Part shown: in pieces, positions 17,699 to 27,132 of the stretch
How the letters are laid out: the number at the start of each line of letters is the position of its first letter
How positions within the stretch are numbered: the first letter of the stretch is position 1
Assembly: GCA_015060765.1 (NCBI GenBank)
Contig: SUXW01000019.1
Location: forward strand, 1 to 62,666
Reading direction: 5' to 3'
From: Bacteroides sp.
GTDB taxonomy: Bacteria; Bacteroidota; Bacteroidia; Bacteroidales; Bacteroidaceae
DNA length: 62,666 bases
Made by a program: the position numbers and the translations under genes
The notes under the pieces: model-generated
Told to the model about the DNA's origin: nothing
Databases searched by the model: none
What the model saw: only the letters and a program-made list of their open reading frames with translations

Positions 17699-17788
17699 TT
17701 ATTTCTTGATATAGATGCCATACATCAGTGCGGAAGTTGTTTTCATACCTTCAACGTACTGTCTGAAAAAATCTTTTACTTTTTTCAT
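17699..17788 (-). CDS. Microprotein, 29 aa, paralogue of its upstream neighbour
   Basis: This short frame starts MKKVKDFFRQYVEGMK and ends YGIYIKK. It is preceded by GAAAGGG, an unusually good ribosome-binding sequence for this phylum, 9 nt before the ATG. The upstream ORF at 17831-17914 starts MSKIKDFAKRI, so the two share M-x-K-[IV]-K-D-F-x-[RK]. The conserved opening, tandem layout and shared -7 element support a real two-gene unit. Function is unknown; an amphipathic peptide acting at the membrane or a leader peptide are both possible. Confidence 0.5.
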   Translation of the reverse strand: MKKVKDFFRQYVEGMKTTSALMYGIYIKK

Positions 17789-17830
17789 TTTGTTACCCTT
17801 TCTTTTTACTTAAAAAAAAACAAATCATTT

Positions 17831-17914
17831 TCATTTCACTTCGATTACCCAATCAGTATGATTGATAGGCATCAGGAGGAGAATCCTTTTAGCAAAGTCT
17901 TTAATTTTACTCAT
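17831..17914 (-). CDS. Microprotein, 27 aa, first of a tandem pair
   Basis: The frame starts MSKIKDFAKRILLLMP and ends WVIEVK. A strong -7 element lies 28 nt upstream of its ATG at 17943-17950. The start matches the second microprotein (17699-17788), 42 nt downstream. The opposite strand also has a 91-codon frame across this stretch, but that one has no promoter-like element and a composition unlike a protein. Confidence 0.45.
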   Translation of the reverse strand: MSKIKDFAKRILLLMPINHTDWVIEVK

Positions 17915-17941
17915 AATTGCCTTGTTTTTATGTTTTACAAC

Positions 17942-17960
17942 ACAAAAGTACGGCTTTTGT
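17942..17960 (-). promoter_or_regulatory. -7 element and overlapping inverted repeat for the microproteins
   Basis: On the minus strand TACTTTTG (plus 17943-17950) matches TAnnTTTG. It is embedded in a perfect 7-bp inverted repeat ACAAAAG-tacgg-CTTTTGT, which could be a repressor site. No clear TTTG was found at the -33 position. Confidence 0.45.
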
Positions 17961-17999
17961 TTGAATGAGAAATGAAATAAAGGGTAAAATTACACTTAT

Positions 18000-18039
18000 A
18001 GGCCGATTACTTGACATGTGTCAATTAATCGGCCTTTTT
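18000..18039. terminator. Long nested hairpin downstream of the Nudix gene
   Basis: AGGCCGATTA pairs with TAATCGGCCT, and the interior (TTGACATGTGTCAA) is itself palindromic, giving a stem of 9-10 bp, one mismatch, then 5 bp more. Five T follow on the plus strand; on the minus strand, where the Nudix gene ends, the downstream T content is weaker. It may be a bidirectional terminator, and it separates the Nudix gene from the microproteins. Confidence 0.65.
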
Positions 18040-18054
18040 ATGTAAATATTTGTT

Positions 18055-18555
18055 TTAGAATTTGAGCTTTTCGAATTCACTTTCGAAATTGGGCGTGAAA
18101 ATATCTTTACCGAGGTTGGCGCGGATTTCTTCCAAGGGCCAGAAACGGCCGCCATCGAGCTCGTCGCTGGGGGTGATAGGACCATCGTAAACGGTCTTGT
18201 GGGCAAAGACCAGTTCTTTTTCGCGAGCCGACTCGAATACGTAGGTGGTTAGGAGCTCGGGAGTGAAGTCGGTTATGCCGAGTTCTTCGCGCACTTCGCG
18301 CTTAAGGGCTATCTCTACGCTCTCGCCCAAATCGATGTGGCCGCCTACGGCTGTATCCCATTTGCCGGGTTGGATGTCTTTCCATTCGGGGCGCTTCTGC
18401 AAATAGAGTTCGCCACGTGAATTGAATACATGCAGGTGTACGACGGGGTGGAGCAACTTGCTGCCGTTGTGGCATTCGCCTCGGGTGGCAGCACTGAGGA
18501 TGTTGCCTTGCTCGTCGACTATGGGAAACATTTCTTCGTTGTTATCTTGTTTCAT
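18055..18555 (-). CDS. Nudix hydrolase (YfcD/isomerase-like)
   Basis: This 166-aa protein carries the Nudix box at residues 71-93 (GGHIDLGESVEIALKREVREE), which binds the metal and hydrolyses a nucleoside diphosphate linked to another group. The flanking pattern (LLHPVVHLHVFNSRGELYLQKR) places it near the YfcD/isopentenyl-diphosphate-isomerase-like Nudix group; the substrate is not predictable. Its start is 4 nt after the queA stop on the same strand, so they form an operon. Confidence 0.9.
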   Translation of the reverse strand: MKQDNNEEMFPIVDEQGNILSAATRGECHNGSKLLHPVVHLHVFNSRGELYLQKRPEWKDIQPGKWDTAVGGHIDLGESVEIALKREVREELGITDFTPELLTTYVFESAREKELVFAHKTVYDGPITPSDELDGGRFWPLEEIRANLGKDIFTPNFESEFEKLKF

Positions 18556-18559
18556 ATTC

Positions 18560-19783
18560 TCAAGGAATGAGGATGGAGGAATCGCCGTAACTCAGGAAAC
18601 GGAAATCGTGAGCCAAGGCATAATCGTATATCTTGCGCCAATCGCCTTTGACAAAGGCGGATACCAGCAGCAATAGGGTGCTTTGGGGTTGGTGGAAGTT
18701 GGTCACTATCTTCTTCACTATCTTGTACTCATAACCGGGGGCTATGATAATCTGGGTACTGGTGTGAAGGGCATCGAGTGAATGGCGCTCCATGTAGTCG
18801 AGGATGTGCTGCAACGATTCTATGGCGCTGAGCTTTTGGGTATTCTCGTAGGGCATCCACTGTTTGACATGGAGCTCTTCCTGATTGGCGTCGGGGTTTT
18901 GCGAAAGGATGATTCCCATGTAATAGAGGCTTTCGAGGGTGCGCACGGAGGTGGTGCCTACCGCTACGGTGCGACCTCCATGGGCTATGAGCTTCTGGAT
19001 GGTGCGCTTGTTGACCGAAATGTATTCGGTGTGCATCTCGTGGCCTTCTATCTCTTCGCTTTTGACGGGCTTGAAGGTACCTGCTCCTACGTGGAGTGTG
19101 AGCTCTTCGCGGTCGATACCCCGTTCGTCGAGGGCTTTCAGCACGTTTTCCGTGAAATGGAGACCGGCGGTGGGTGCCGCTACCGATCCTTTGATTTTGG
19201 AATATACGGTCTGATAGGTCTTCTTGTCACTCTCCTGTGTCTCCCGATTGAGGTAGGGAGGAATGGGCAGTTCGCCTACGGCCTCGAGCACATCGGCAAA
19301 GGTAATGCTTTCATCGTCCCAAGAAAAGTCGACCCAATGGCTGGTACCCCGACATTCGCCGCGGGTGGCACAGAGGGTGATTTCTTTGTCCTTTACCTGG
19401 ATGGTGCGTTTCAGGGTACCTTCCTTCCACTTCTTCAGGTTGCCTATCATGCAGAGCCAAGCACAATGACGGGTTTGCTGGAAAGAAAGCACATAGTCAT
19501 TGGGTGCAATGGGTTCCAGACAGAATACTTCGATGAGGGCACCTGTTTCCTTGCGGAAATGGAGGCGGGCCTGGATGACCTTGGTATTGTTGAACACCAT
19601 CATCTCACCAGGCTCCAGGTAGTTGGGTAGGGAGGTGAAACGGTCTTCGCTTACCTCGCCCTGACGGTAAACCAACAGCTTGGACTGGTCGCGCTCGGCC
19701 AAAGGGAACTTGGCAATGCGTTCATCGGGCAACGGATAATTGAACTCACTGATTTTGATATGTTTGGTATCTTTCTTTTCCAT
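18560..19783 (-). CDS. queA: tRNA preQ1 ribosyltransferase-isomerase QueA
   Basis: This 407-aa enzyme transfers and isomerises the ribosyl group of S-adenosylmethionine onto preQ1 in tRNA, the penultimate step of queuosine synthesis. Visible hallmarks are [15 protein letters not shown] at the start, [35 protein letters not shown] and the C-terminal [15 protein letters not shown]. The length is longer than proteobacterial QueA (about 355 aa) because of insertions common in Bacteroidetes. It is first in an operon with the Nudix gene and diverges from the Smr gene. Confidence 0.95.
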   Translation of the reverse strand: MEKKDTKHIKISEFNYPLPDERIAKFPLAERDQSKLLVYRQGEVSEDRFTSLPNYLEPGEMMVFNNTKVIQARLHFRKETGALIEVFCLEPIAPNDYVLSFQQTRHCAWLCMIGNLKKWKEGTLKRTIQVKDKEITLCATRGECRGTSHWVDFSWDDESITFADVLEAVGELPIPPYLNRETQESDKKTYQTVYSKIKGSVAAPTAGLHFTENVLKALDERGIDREELTLHVGAGTFKPVKSEEIEGHEMHTEYISVNKRTIQKLIAHGGRTVAVGTTSVRTLESLYYMGIILSQNPDANQEELHVKQWMPYENTQKLSAIESLQHILDYMERHSLDALHTSTQIIIAPGYEYKIVKKIVTNFHQPQSTLLLLVSAFVKGDWRKIYDYALAHDFRFLSYGDSSILIP

Positions 19784-19810
19784 TCAACTCGAATTTTGCG
19801 CAAAAGTACC

Positions 19811-19818
19811 TATCTTTG
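19811..19818 (+). promoter_or_regulatory. -7 element of the Smr-protein gene
   Basis: TATCTTTG is an exact TAnnTTTG match, 22 nt before the ATG at 19841. This decides the start against an in-frame ATG at 19760 that would lie inside queA and upstream of the transcript start. No clear TTTG was found at the -33 position. Confidence 0.55.
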
Positions 19819-19840
19819 TCGAAACAAAAAAGGAATTTAC

Positions 19841-20887
19841 ATGAAAATAGGAGATAAAGTACGCTTCCTGAGCGAAGTGGGAGGTGGAATAGTGACAGGC
19901 TTTCAAGGAAAGGACATCGTGTTGGTGCAAGATGCCGACGGATTCGATATACCGATGTTGATACGCGAGTGTGTGGTGATAGAAACGGATGATTATAACA
20001 TCAAACGGAAACCGGCTCCGGCTCCACAAGCAGTTCCTCAGCCTAAAGTGGAAGAGAAACCGATTACTTATCGCCAACCCGAACGAAAGGGGGGTGATGT
20101 ACTGAATGTGATGTTGGGATTCGTACCACAGGACATCAAGGCTATCTCTTCAACAGCCTTCGATGCGTATCTCATCAATGATAGCAACTACACCGTGGTG
20201 TTTACGTATCTGACTGCTGAAGGACACAACTGGCGGGTACGTAGTCATGGAACAGTGGCTCCTAATACCAAGTTCTTTATCGAGGAATTTGAAAAGAGCA
20301 TCTTGAATGAACTGGAACATGTGGCTGTGCAAGTATTGGCTTTCAAGGACGACCGTAGCTTTATGCTGAAGCCGGCCGTATCAGTGGAATTGCGCATCGA
20401 CACGGTGAAGTTCTACAAATTGCATACGTTCCAAGACAGTTTGTTCTTCGAAGAGCCTTCGTTGATTTATGATATTGTAAAGGATGATATGCCGGCCCGC
20501 CAAAGTTTCTTGAAAGGAGAAGACATCAAGCAGGCTTTGCTCACCAAGAAGCGTGAGGATATGCAACCAGCCCGCAAGCCCGAAGGAAAGAAACCCAAGG
20601 ACAATGGCATAGTGGAAGTGGACCTCCATGCACATGAATTGCTGGACACTACTGCAGGGATGGGCAATGGTGAAATTTTGAACTATCAGTTGGATGTGTT
20701 CCGCAAGACTCTCGATGAATACAAGAACAAGAAAGGTCAGAAGATTGTCTTTATCCACGGAAAGGGTGATGGCGTACTCCGCAAGGCCATCCTTCAGGAA
20801 TTGAAATATAAGTATAAGAATTACCAAAGCCAGGATGCCTCCTTCCGCGAATATGGGTTTGGAGCAACGATGGTGACGATTAGATAA
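19841..20887 (+). CDS. DUF2027/Smr-domain protein
   Basis: In this 348-aa protein the first ~50 residues resemble a KOW/Tudor-like barrel ([21 protein letters not shown]), followed by a proline-rich linker, a beta-rich middle domain (about 95-230) and a C-terminal Smr domain (about 268-348) with VDLHAHELL and [13 protein letters not shown]. Smr domains bind or nick nucleic acids in MutS2-like proteins. This domain order is a Bacteroidetes family with no well-established role. The thioesterase gene follows after 5 nt. Confidence 0.88.
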   Translation: MKIGDKVRFLSEVGGGIVTGFQGKDIVLVQDADGFDIPMLIRECVVIETDDYNIKRKPAPAPQAVPQPKVEEKPITYRQPERKGGDVLNVMLGFVPQDIKAISSTAFDAYLINDSNYTVVFTYLTAEGHNWRVRSHGTVAPNTKFFIEEFEKSILNELEHVAVQVLAFKDDRSFMLKPAVSVELRIDTVKFYKLHTFQDSLFFEEPSLIYDIVKDDMPARQSFLKGEDIKQALLTKKREDMQPARKPEGKKPKDNGIVEVDLHAHELLDTTAGMGNGEILNYQLDVFRKTLDEYKNKKGQKIVFIHGKGDGVLRKAILQELKYKYKNYQSQDASFREYGFGATMVTIR

Positions 20888-20892
20888 AGGTT

Positions 20893-21294
20893 ATGGAAAA
20901 ATTTATAGAATTCTTTAAGGCCGACCGCTTTGCGGCTAATGCAGGAGTGGAACTGATGGAAGTAAAACCCGGCTATGCCAAGGCAAGAATGATGGTAACC
21001 AAAGAACATCTGAATGCTGGGGGGGTGTGCCAAGGGGGTGCCTTGTTTACACTGGCCGACCTGGCCTTTGCCGCAGTAGCCAATAGCCGGAAACAATTGA
21101 CTTTATCCCTATCTGCCAACATAACCTTCCTCCGCGCTGCGAAAGAAGGTTATGTATATGCCGAAGCGGTGGAGGCTTTCAACCATCGCCGCATTCCGTT
21201 TATCGAAGTAAGAATCACCGATGAGGCCGGTGAACCTATAGCTGTGATGACTTCGTCGGGCTATCGGAAGGATGTGGAGTTGTTATTTCCCTAA
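20893..21294 (+). CDS. PaaI-type hotdog thioesterase
   Basis: This 133-aa hotdog-fold protein has the PaaI/YdiI-like pattern LNAGGVCQGGALFTLADLAFA in the helix and AANSRKQLTLSLSANITFLRAA-type strands. It hydrolyses an acyl-CoA of unknown chain. It is in an operon with the Smr gene and overlaps the converging GH105 gene by 12 bp at its 3' end. Confidence 0.88.
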   Translation: MEKFIEFFKADRFAANAGVELMEVKPGYAKARMMVTKEHLNAGGVCQGGALFTLADLAFAAVANSRKQLTLSLSANITFLRAAKEGYVYAEAVEAFNHRRIPFIEVRITDEAGEPIAVMTSSGYRKDVELLFP

Positions 21295-22509
21295 CTCCAA
21301 CAATCCCATAATGAAAGGTCCTGTAGCCTTGGCATCGTTGTCGCGTATCTTTTCGCCGATGTAGTATTCAAAGCTGCCATCGCGATAGGGATCGCCTCCC
21401 AAACCACCTACCTGACAACAACGGGTAAGGCTCAATGTACCGTCGGGAAGTTCCTTCAACAAAGTTTTCTTCAATCCGTCGAAAGCCTTGATGGCGATGG
21501 CGCGATATTTTTCGTCGATGTATCCTTTGTTCACTGCCTTGGCGTAAGCATACATGCACTGGGTGGTGACAGAGGCTTCGGGGAAGTTTCCTTCGCGTTC
21601 ATGCATATCGACTACCTGATACCACAATCCGTCTTCGTCCATGTACTTGGGCAATGCATCGGCCAATCCTTGGATGTAGCCAATGATGCGGGAACGACCT
21701 TCGTGGTTCTCGGGGATATAGTCGAGTACATCGACCATGGCCATGAACCACCAACCGATGCTTCGACCCCAGAAATTGGGTGAATGACCGGTTTCCTTAT
21801 TGGCCCAACGCTGCGATTTGCTTTCGTCCCAAGCATGGTGATAGAGTCCGGTCTTGGCATCGTAAGTGTGCTTGTGGCAGAGGGTGAACTGCTTCACGGC
21901 CTCGTCAATCCATTCGGGTTGGTTGAATTCCGCACCATAATGAGCCAGGAAAGGCGAACCCATATAAAGTCCGTCGAGCCAAATCTGGTGAGGATATCTC
22001 AGCTTGTGCCAATAACCGCCTTCCAATGTGCGGGGATGTTGTTTCATTTGCTTGACCAACAAATCCATAGCCTTGCGGTATTTCTCGTTGCCTGTCTGCT
22101 TATATACATCGAAAAGTACTTTGCCGGAGTTGATATAGTCGATGTTGTAGGTAGACATGTCGTACAAATGGATATTCCCATCTTCGAAAACAATGGTATC
22201 TGCCCATTCGGTCACATAATCGTAATACTTGGTATCGCCGGTAGCTTTCCACATTTCGAGCATGGCACAGCAGCCCACTCCTTGGGCATAGCCAAAGAAC
22301 AATCGTTTGCCATGATCCAGTTGCCAGGCTTCGGGGAAGCGTTTCATTTCACTATCAGCAAACCATTTGGCATAGTGGTTGTACATGGATTTCATGCTGT
22401 CGGTCACTACAACTGGACTTATTTCAACTTCGGAGGAAGCTGGTTGTTTGTTGGACTGGCAGGAGAACAAGAGCGTTGCTGCCATTGCGGTAAGTAGAAT
22501 CCTTTTCAT
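21283..22509 (-). CDS. GH105 unsaturated glycuronyl hydrolase, lipoprotein
   Basis: This 408-aa protein has a lipoprotein signal (LLFSC, Cys16). The (alpha/alpha)6 barrel pattern of GH105 is clear, with the candidate catalytic Asp179 in IWLDGLYMGSP and the GHSPNFWGRSIGWWFMAM block. These enzymes remove 4,5-unsaturated uronic acid from the non-reducing end of oligosaccharides made by polysaccharide lyases. No other carbohydrate gene lies next to it; the carbohydrate operon is 30 kb away and carries its own GH105 domain. Confidence 0.9.
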   Translation of the reverse strand: MKRILLTAMAATLLFSCQSNKQPASSEVEISPVVVTDSMKSMYNHYAKWFADSEMKRFPEAWQLDHGKRLFFGYAQGVGCCAMLEMWKATGDTKYYDYVTEWADTIVFEDGNIHLYDMSTYNIDYINSGKVLFDVYKQTGNEKYRKAMDLLVKQMKQHPRTLEGGYWHKLRYPHQIWLDGLYMGSPFLAHYGAEFNQPEWIDEAVKQFTLCHKHTYDAKTGLYHHAWDESKSQRWANKETGHSPNFWGRSIGWWFMAMVDVLDYIPENHEGRSRIIGYIQGLADALPKYMDEDGLWYQVVDMHEREGNFPEASVTTQCMYAYAKAVNKGYIDEKYRAIAIKAFDGLKKTLLKELPDGTLSLTRCCQVGGLGGDPYRDGSFEYYIGEKIRDNDAKATGPFIMGLLELGK

Positions 22510-22606
22510 CGTATTGTTTTTTTTAAGGTAATTTTTGCAAAGATAGTCAACTTCTCTAGATATGTGTAAAGACTTTCCTGATAAATCGACGGTTTTTGAT
22601 TATCCT

Positions 22607-22637
22607 TTTGTGTGTAGGAAATAAATTTTTACCTTTA
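22607..22637 (+). promoter_or_regulatory. Promoter of the flavodoxin-like lipoprotein gene
   Basis: TTTG at 22607-22610, a 19-nt spacer, then TACCTTTA at 22630-22637. This matches the Bacteroides consensus except for the last base, and lies 32 nt before the chosen ATG. Confidence 0.7.
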
Positions 22638-22668
22638 CACCGTTGATATTAATTAAATTATGAGCGAT

Positions 22669-23478
22669 ATGAAAAAAAACTTATTTGTAGCAATGATGGC
22701 TGTATTGGCATGGACTTTTGCAGCCTGTGGTTCGAAAGATTCGGGACCCAAACAACTTGTTTTGTACTATTCGCAGACGGGGGCTACTGAAACGGTGGCA
22801 CAAGAACTGCAGAAGGCTTTGGGAGCCGATATAGAGGCTATCGAACTGGAAAACCCTTATGCGGGTACTTACGCCGAAACCATTGAAAGAGTAGGCAAGG
22901 AACGTCAGGAAGGTGTTCTGCCGAAATTGAATCCGTTGAAAGCCGATCTTTCCAAGTATGAAGTTATTTTCTTGGGATATCCTATCTGGTACGGTACGTA
23001 TGCCATGCCCATTTCATCATTGGTAAATGAGTATGATTTTGAAGGAAAGAAAATCGTTACTTTCTGTACGTTCGGAAGTGGGGGACTGGAACCTGCCATT
23101 CAGGATCTGAAGAAGGCATTGCCCAAGGCTGAAATAGCTGACAACGGTTTTGGTATCCGTAATGCCCGTATCTCGGCTACTGCAAAGGAATTGAACCGCT
23201 TCCTAGTGGAAAACAGTTACATAGAAGGAATGGTAGAGGCTATTCCTGGGTATTCGGAAATGCGACCGGTATCGGAAGAGGAAAAACAATTGTTTGATGC
23301 GGCTTGTGGAGATTACCAATTCCCGTTGGGTACACCGGTGTTGGTTGGCAAGCGTGGCACTTCGGATGGTGTAGATTATGTGTTTGAAGTGGAAAGCAAT
23401 GGCGGAACCAGTACGATTTATGTAACGGTAGGAAATGAAGCCGGTTCCAAACCGGAATTTACCAGAGTGGTAAGATAG
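22669..23478 (+). CDS. Flavodoxin-like lipoprotein
   Basis: This 269-aa protein from ATG 22669 (an ATG at 22660 adds three residues) has a lipoprotein signal ending FAACG. The mature part begins with the flavodoxin FMN phosphate loop (LYYSQTGATETVA) and contains IFLGYPIWYGTYAMP and CTFGSGGLE, the loops that wrap the isoalloxazine ring. A C-terminal ~80-residue extension is not part of the usual flavodoxin fold. It probably carries electrons at the cell envelope. A second FMN-type lipoprotein, the nitroreductase, is at 13569. Confidence 0.88.
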   Translation: MKKNLFVAMMAVLAWTFAACGSKDSGPKQLVLYYSQTGATETVAQELQKALGADIEAIELENPYAGTYAETIERVGKERQEGVLPKLNPLKADLSKYEVIFLGYPIWYGTYAMPISSLVNEYDFEGKKIVTFCTFGSGGLEPAIQDLKKALPKAEIADNGFGIRNARISATAKELNRFLVENSYIEGMVEAIPGYSEMRPVSEEEKQLFDAACGDYQFPLGTPVLVGKRGTSDGVDYVFEVESNGGTSTIYVTVGNEAGSKPEFTRVVR

Positions 23479-23492
23479 TGATAAAGAAGATG

Positions 23493-23549
23493 AGGCTGTA
23501 CATTCTACGTTTTATTTGCATAAAAATCTAGAATGTACAGCCTCTTCTT
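23493..23549. terminator. Bidirectional terminator between converging genes
   Basis: A perfect 15-bp stem AGGCTGTACATTCTA / TAGAATGTACAGCCT (23493-23507 and 23529-23543) with flanking AAGAAGA and CTTCTTT that extend the pairing. It serves the flavodoxin gene (+) and the thioredoxin gene (-). Confidence 0.9.
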
Positions 23550-23562
23550 TGGAATGGAAAAT

Positions 23563-24657
23563 TTATTTAATCTTTTCTTCTATACTTCTCAAAGTGTGTC
23601 CGGATAATGTGATGGCACTTGCATCCAGTTCACTTAAATGTGAACGAATAAATTTGGATATGTTTTTTAAAGTGGCAACATCATTCGTATCAATTAGTCT
23701 TGGAAGATTCATTATCAACAGATTTTGATCTGCTGTGTGCAATGCATCAAATTCTTGTTCACAAACATTCAAGAATGTATTGTCATCGCTTACATTTCTG
23801 CATTCTATCAATTTGAATATGGGAGCATACGGATGTTTCTTGTCCATACCCATTTCTTTAATGCTGTTTTTTAATGCTTGATATTCTTCTTCCTTGTAAG
23901 TCTTTTGTTGACGACGATATCCTGAAAAATAGGTAATCAATTCTGAACGATACAATTTTTCTAAACGTGCATTGATTTTTTCCTTTGAATCATTACTGAA
24001 TGCCTGGCGGTGATCAATCATGAATTTTGCTTTTGGATCGTCCAATGAAAGAGTGTAAACGGTATACAGGAAAGCGTTTTCGTTGGCCAGACGTTGCTTG
24101 TCGTCCAATGAATTGAAGTAATCATTTACAATCTTGAAACCTTCTTCTTCGAGGCCCTTTTCCATCTTCGACATGGCATACAGATTAACCAATTCGGGAG
24201 TTCTTTCGCCCGAATTATAGCGTTCTGCCATTCGTTCGGGAGTTTGGTCTGGATTCAGTCCTGACTTGATTTTGTTGATGAATTTCTCTCCATCCATGGC
24301 ACCTTTCAGCTCCAATAAAACCTTCTTCTGTGTGTCGACAATGATAAAGGTCGGATAGGCGGTTACATGATATGTCTTGGCCAATTCTTTTCCTTCTTTT
24401 TCAGCATTGTACTTCACACAAACGAAATTTTTGTTCATGTAATTGCCAACAGAAACTTGCGGAAAAACATTCTTTGCCATATTCTTGCATGGTCCACACC
24501 AATCGGTGTAGAAATCGATAAAGACTTGTTTCTTTTCTTTAGCTGCTGTTGCAAGCGCTTCTTCAAAACTCAAGTCTCTGAATTGCGTCTGAGCTTTTGC
24601 TGACAGTGCAATGACTGCCAGCAAAAGGATAGATATTATTTTTTTCATATATTTCAT
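23563..24657 (-). CDS. Thioredoxin-fold periplasmic protein
   Basis: This 364-aa protein has a signal peptide (ALSAKAQ) and an N-terminal thioredoxin domain with the active site DWCGPC (Cys54, Cys57) and the cis-proline region VTAYPTF. The ~230-residue C-terminal part is helical and charged, and unassigned. It is the last gene of the SusC-SusD operon. Thioredoxin-like proteins are common companions of such importers and may reduce disulphides in imported substrates or maintain the surface proteins. Confidence 0.88.
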   Translation of the reverse strand: MKYMKKIISILLLAVIALSAKAQTQFRDLSFEEALATAAKEKKQVFIDFYTDWCGPCKNMAKNVFPQVSVGNYMNKNFVCVKYNAEKEGKELAKTYHVTAYPTFIIVDTQKKVLLELKGAMDGEKFINKIKSGLNPDQTPERMAERYNSGERTPELVNLYAMSKMEKGLEEEGFKIVNDYFNSLDDKQRLANENAFLYTVYTLSLDDPKAKFMIDHRQAFSNDSKEKINARLEKLYRSELITYFSGYRRQQKTYKEEEYQALKNSIKEMGMDKKHPYAPIFKLIECRNVSDDNTFLNVCEQEFDALHTADQNLLIMNLPRLIDTNDVATLKNISKFIRSHLSELDASAITLSGHTLRSIEEKIK

Positions 24658-24666
24658 TTTAAGAGA

Positions 24667-26232
24667 TTAGTTGGCTGCATTACGATATTCAATTTTAACA
24701 ACCTTCAAATCTGTATGCCATTCTTCACCTTCAACAGGCTTTGCTTCGATAAGATTTTGATTGTCCGTTACGCTATAGCCATATACTACACCCTTTCCGT
24801 TGCCATAAGTGGCTACAAGCAAGTGGTTCGGGTCATTGTTAGAGTTGTAATCCATACCAATGTAGGTTACTTCTGTACCAAAATCACGGATGAGCTTGTT
24901 TTCGTGGCGTGAATAGTCGTATGCATAAAGCTTGCTTCCTACACTATACAGAATAATCTGTTGCATGGAATAGAATGCATAATGGTCGGCCTGGGCAAAA
25001 TCGGTTGCAATGCTCAAGTCTATACTACGTTCTGCTTTTGCAGAAATGGAGGATGATACAAGGAACATGTATACATAATAATTACCATCTGTATCGCGCA
25101 TCAAGGCATACGACTGTCCATTGTTTCCATAACCGTTTTCACCATATATCAGCTTTCGAGGAGAAGCATATTGCTTCTGGTCAAAATAGAATGGAGTACC
25201 ATTGTTGGTTTGTTTGACTGAACTGCTGGCGAACGAATAGGATGAATTCAAACGTACAAAACAGTCATTTGTTTCATCATAGAAGGCCATATACGACAAA
25301 TATGTTGAATTTCCTTGATAGAATACATATTTGGACGGTTTGAACAATTCCTTGCTGGATGCAGAATATCGGTTGATGGGATTACCGTATGCCTCGGCTG
25401 TACCATAGAATGAACCATTGAAATATTCATTTTCGGTACATACTACACGAGCTGTACGTGCCAAGTTGGTATTGTTCTTGCCAATGGAATGAGGCCATAC
25501 TCCTATAATCTTCATTGGACGAGTAACGGGTATTGTCGGGAATATGAAGTTTTCAGGATTGCCCGATTCTTTAATCAGATTGAATTTAGTTTGGCTGGCG
25601 CTATTCTCAACTTTATATGAACCCGATTTTGTGATGATCCAAAGAATATTGCTTTCTGGATAAATGGAGTAATAGCCTGTAAAGACAATGTTCTCAGCTC
25701 CACGTAATTCAAGGTCGTTGTTCAATATGTTAGGAATGACTGTATTGTCGCGACCGTTAATCATACTGACAAAATCCAGACCAACTGTTTCGTCTTCTTT
25801 GTCGCCAAACAAGTAGAATCCACGAACAAATGGACTGATAATGTTCAATGCACATGCTTGTTCCCACTTCAATCCTGTAACTTTATCTTTTACAGAAAAG
25901 TACAGTGTGTAATTGCTGGGAGGGGCAACAACGGGATAGTTCAGATTTCTTTCAGTGGAAATGATTTCATGATGATGGTCGGTTATACCATCGTTGCACA
26001 AAAACCATTCGTATTCCAAATCCGATTCATCAGCTTTACTGATAGTTCCGCTTATTTCGGGTGTAATGGTAAGCGTCTCTTGTTGGGTTACGACATTGTA
26101 TTCTTCTTCTATTCCCGAAATCTCGATTTCATTGATAGGAGCCATTACATCATTCCCCTCATCGTTTACACAAGAAGGAAAACTGAATATGGCAGCTATT
26201 ATCGGTAAGAATAAATATATTTTCTTTTTCAT
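24667..26232 (-). CDS. PKD-like family surface lipoprotein
   Basis: This 521-aa lipoprotein (FPSC, Cys21) matches the Bacteroidetes PKD-like family: an N-terminal Ig/PKD-type domain (about 35-125, LEYEWFLCND and YTLYFSVKDKVTG) followed by a probable beta-propeller (about 130-515, repeated GYYSIYP/SYALMRDTDGNYYVYMF-type blades). It is encoded just after the DUF4843 lipoprotein. Such proteins sit on the cell surface and bind or present substrate to the SusC-SusD transporter. Confidence 0.85.
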   Translation of the reverse strand: MKKKIYLFLPIIAAIFSFPSCVNDEGNDVMAPINEIEISGIEEEYNVVTQQETLTITPEISGTISKADESDLEYEWFLCNDGITDHHHEIISTERNLNYPVVAPPSNYTLYFSVKDKVTGLKWEQACALNIISPFVRGFYLFGDKEDETVGLDFVSMINGRDNTVIPNILNNDLELRGAENIVFTGYYSIYPESNILWIITKSGSYKVENSASQTKFNLIKESGNPENFIFPTIPVTRPMKIIGVWPHSIGKNNTNLARTARVVCTENEYFNGSFYGTAEAYGNPINRYSASSKELFKPSKYVFYQGNSTYLSYMAFYDETNDCFVRLNSSYSFASSSVKQTNNGTPFYFDQKQYASPRKLIYGENGYGNNGQSYALMRDTDGNYYVYMFLVSSSISAKAERSIDLSIATDFAQADHYAFYSMQQIILYSVGSKLYAYDYSRHENKLIRDFGTEVTYIGMDYNSNNDPNHLLVATYGNGKGVVYGYSVTDNQNLIEAKPVEGEEWHTDLKVVKIEYRNAAN

Positions 26233-26246
26233 GATTTAATCTTTAA

Positions 26247-27119
26247 TTATTGATAATATTCTTCTGGGGTAGTAAAGGGAGTCCATGCATTGTTGCCACC
26301 CAAATTGGTTACAGCCATACAGAACATCATGGTTCCATCATCTTCTAATATTGGTTCCCGAGCTATTGCCTTTTCAATCAGGTAAGTTGCCAAAGTTTCT
26401 CCAATGGCGGTCATACGAGCATTGGGCATGGTTGCCGCATTAGAGAAATCGTCGATGGTAGTACCTGATAATTCCATAATCAGTTTCCATTTTTTAGCGG
26501 AGAATGCTCCAAAGACTCCTAAGCCAGTTACATCATTTCCTAACCATTGTTTCGGTCTGGACATGACATCGGATACAAAGATGTTGTGTATCGATGCATC
26601 ACGATTGTAGTCGAAAGCAGGATTGGCCGAAGGTGCATATTGTTCAGGAGCTTTTCCGAAATTGGTATACATCAGATTGAAATGCTCGTTTTCGATTAAT
26701 TGCAATTGTAATTGCAAAGTATCTCCAGACATGTGCTCTTTTCTATGAAAGATCAAGTCTACATTGGTGCTGGTTTCACCTGCCTTAATGACATAGGATG
26801 TGTTCAATCCGTCATAATCTCCAGCTTGTAATTCTGTACTGTCTGCAACTATTGTTAAGCTGAATTCACGATCGAAATCAGCGGGCATTCCCGAGGCCTG
26901 TACTTTCAGACTCAATGGGATGTCATTATCCATTGTGCTTCCGAAAGAAACGGTTGAATAGTATTCGTGTGCCCATAAGTCCGGATCAATCCATTCGGCC
27001 CCTCTGCGAATGTCGAAATAGATACAATCTTTGCCTTCGTATGTCATCAGTTCCTTTTCGCAACTGGTAAGTGCCAGCAGGCAAAATCCGGCACATAAAG
27101 TCAATATATTATTTTTCAT
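26247..27119 (-). CDS. DUF4843 surface lipoprotein
   Basis: This 290-aa lipoprotein (ALTSC, Cys20) has the typical DUF4843 opening, a short acidic linker then YEGKDCIYFDIRRG and beta-sandwich strands such as FSLTIVADSTELQAGDYD. DUF4843 proteins nearly always lie between a SusD and a PKD-like gene, as here (13 nt after susD, 14 nt before the PKD gene). They are thought to be accessory surface subunits of the importer. Confidence 0.87.
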   Translation of the reverse strand: MKNNILTLCAGFCLLALTSCEKELMTYEGKDCIYFDIRRGAEWIDPDLWAHEYYSTVSFGSTMDNDIPLSLKVQASGMPADFDREFSLTIVADSTELQAGDYDGLNTSYVIKAGETSTNVDLIFHRKEHMSGDTLQLQLQLIENEHFNLMYTNFGKAPEQYAPSANPAFDYNRDASIHNIFVSDVMSRPKQWLGNDVTGLGVFGAFSAKKWKLIMELSGTTIDDFSNAATMPNARMTAIGETLATYLIEKAIAREPILEDDGTMMFCMAVTNLGGNNAWTPFTTPEEYYQ

Positions 27120-27132
27120 AATGATTCATTAA

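Noticed and set aside
17693..17968. A 91-codon plus-strand frame opposite the microprotein pair
   Set aside because: It has low-complexity, phenylalanine-rich composition, no promoter-like element and begins in the middle of a terminator/microprotein region; the minus-strand pair has a -7 box and shared motif.
18380..19400. A shared 18-bp word encoding ATRGEC in both the Nudix and queA genes
   Set aside because: The two proteins are unrelated outside this hexapeptide, and each fits its own family at that position, so I treat it as coincidence of codon use.
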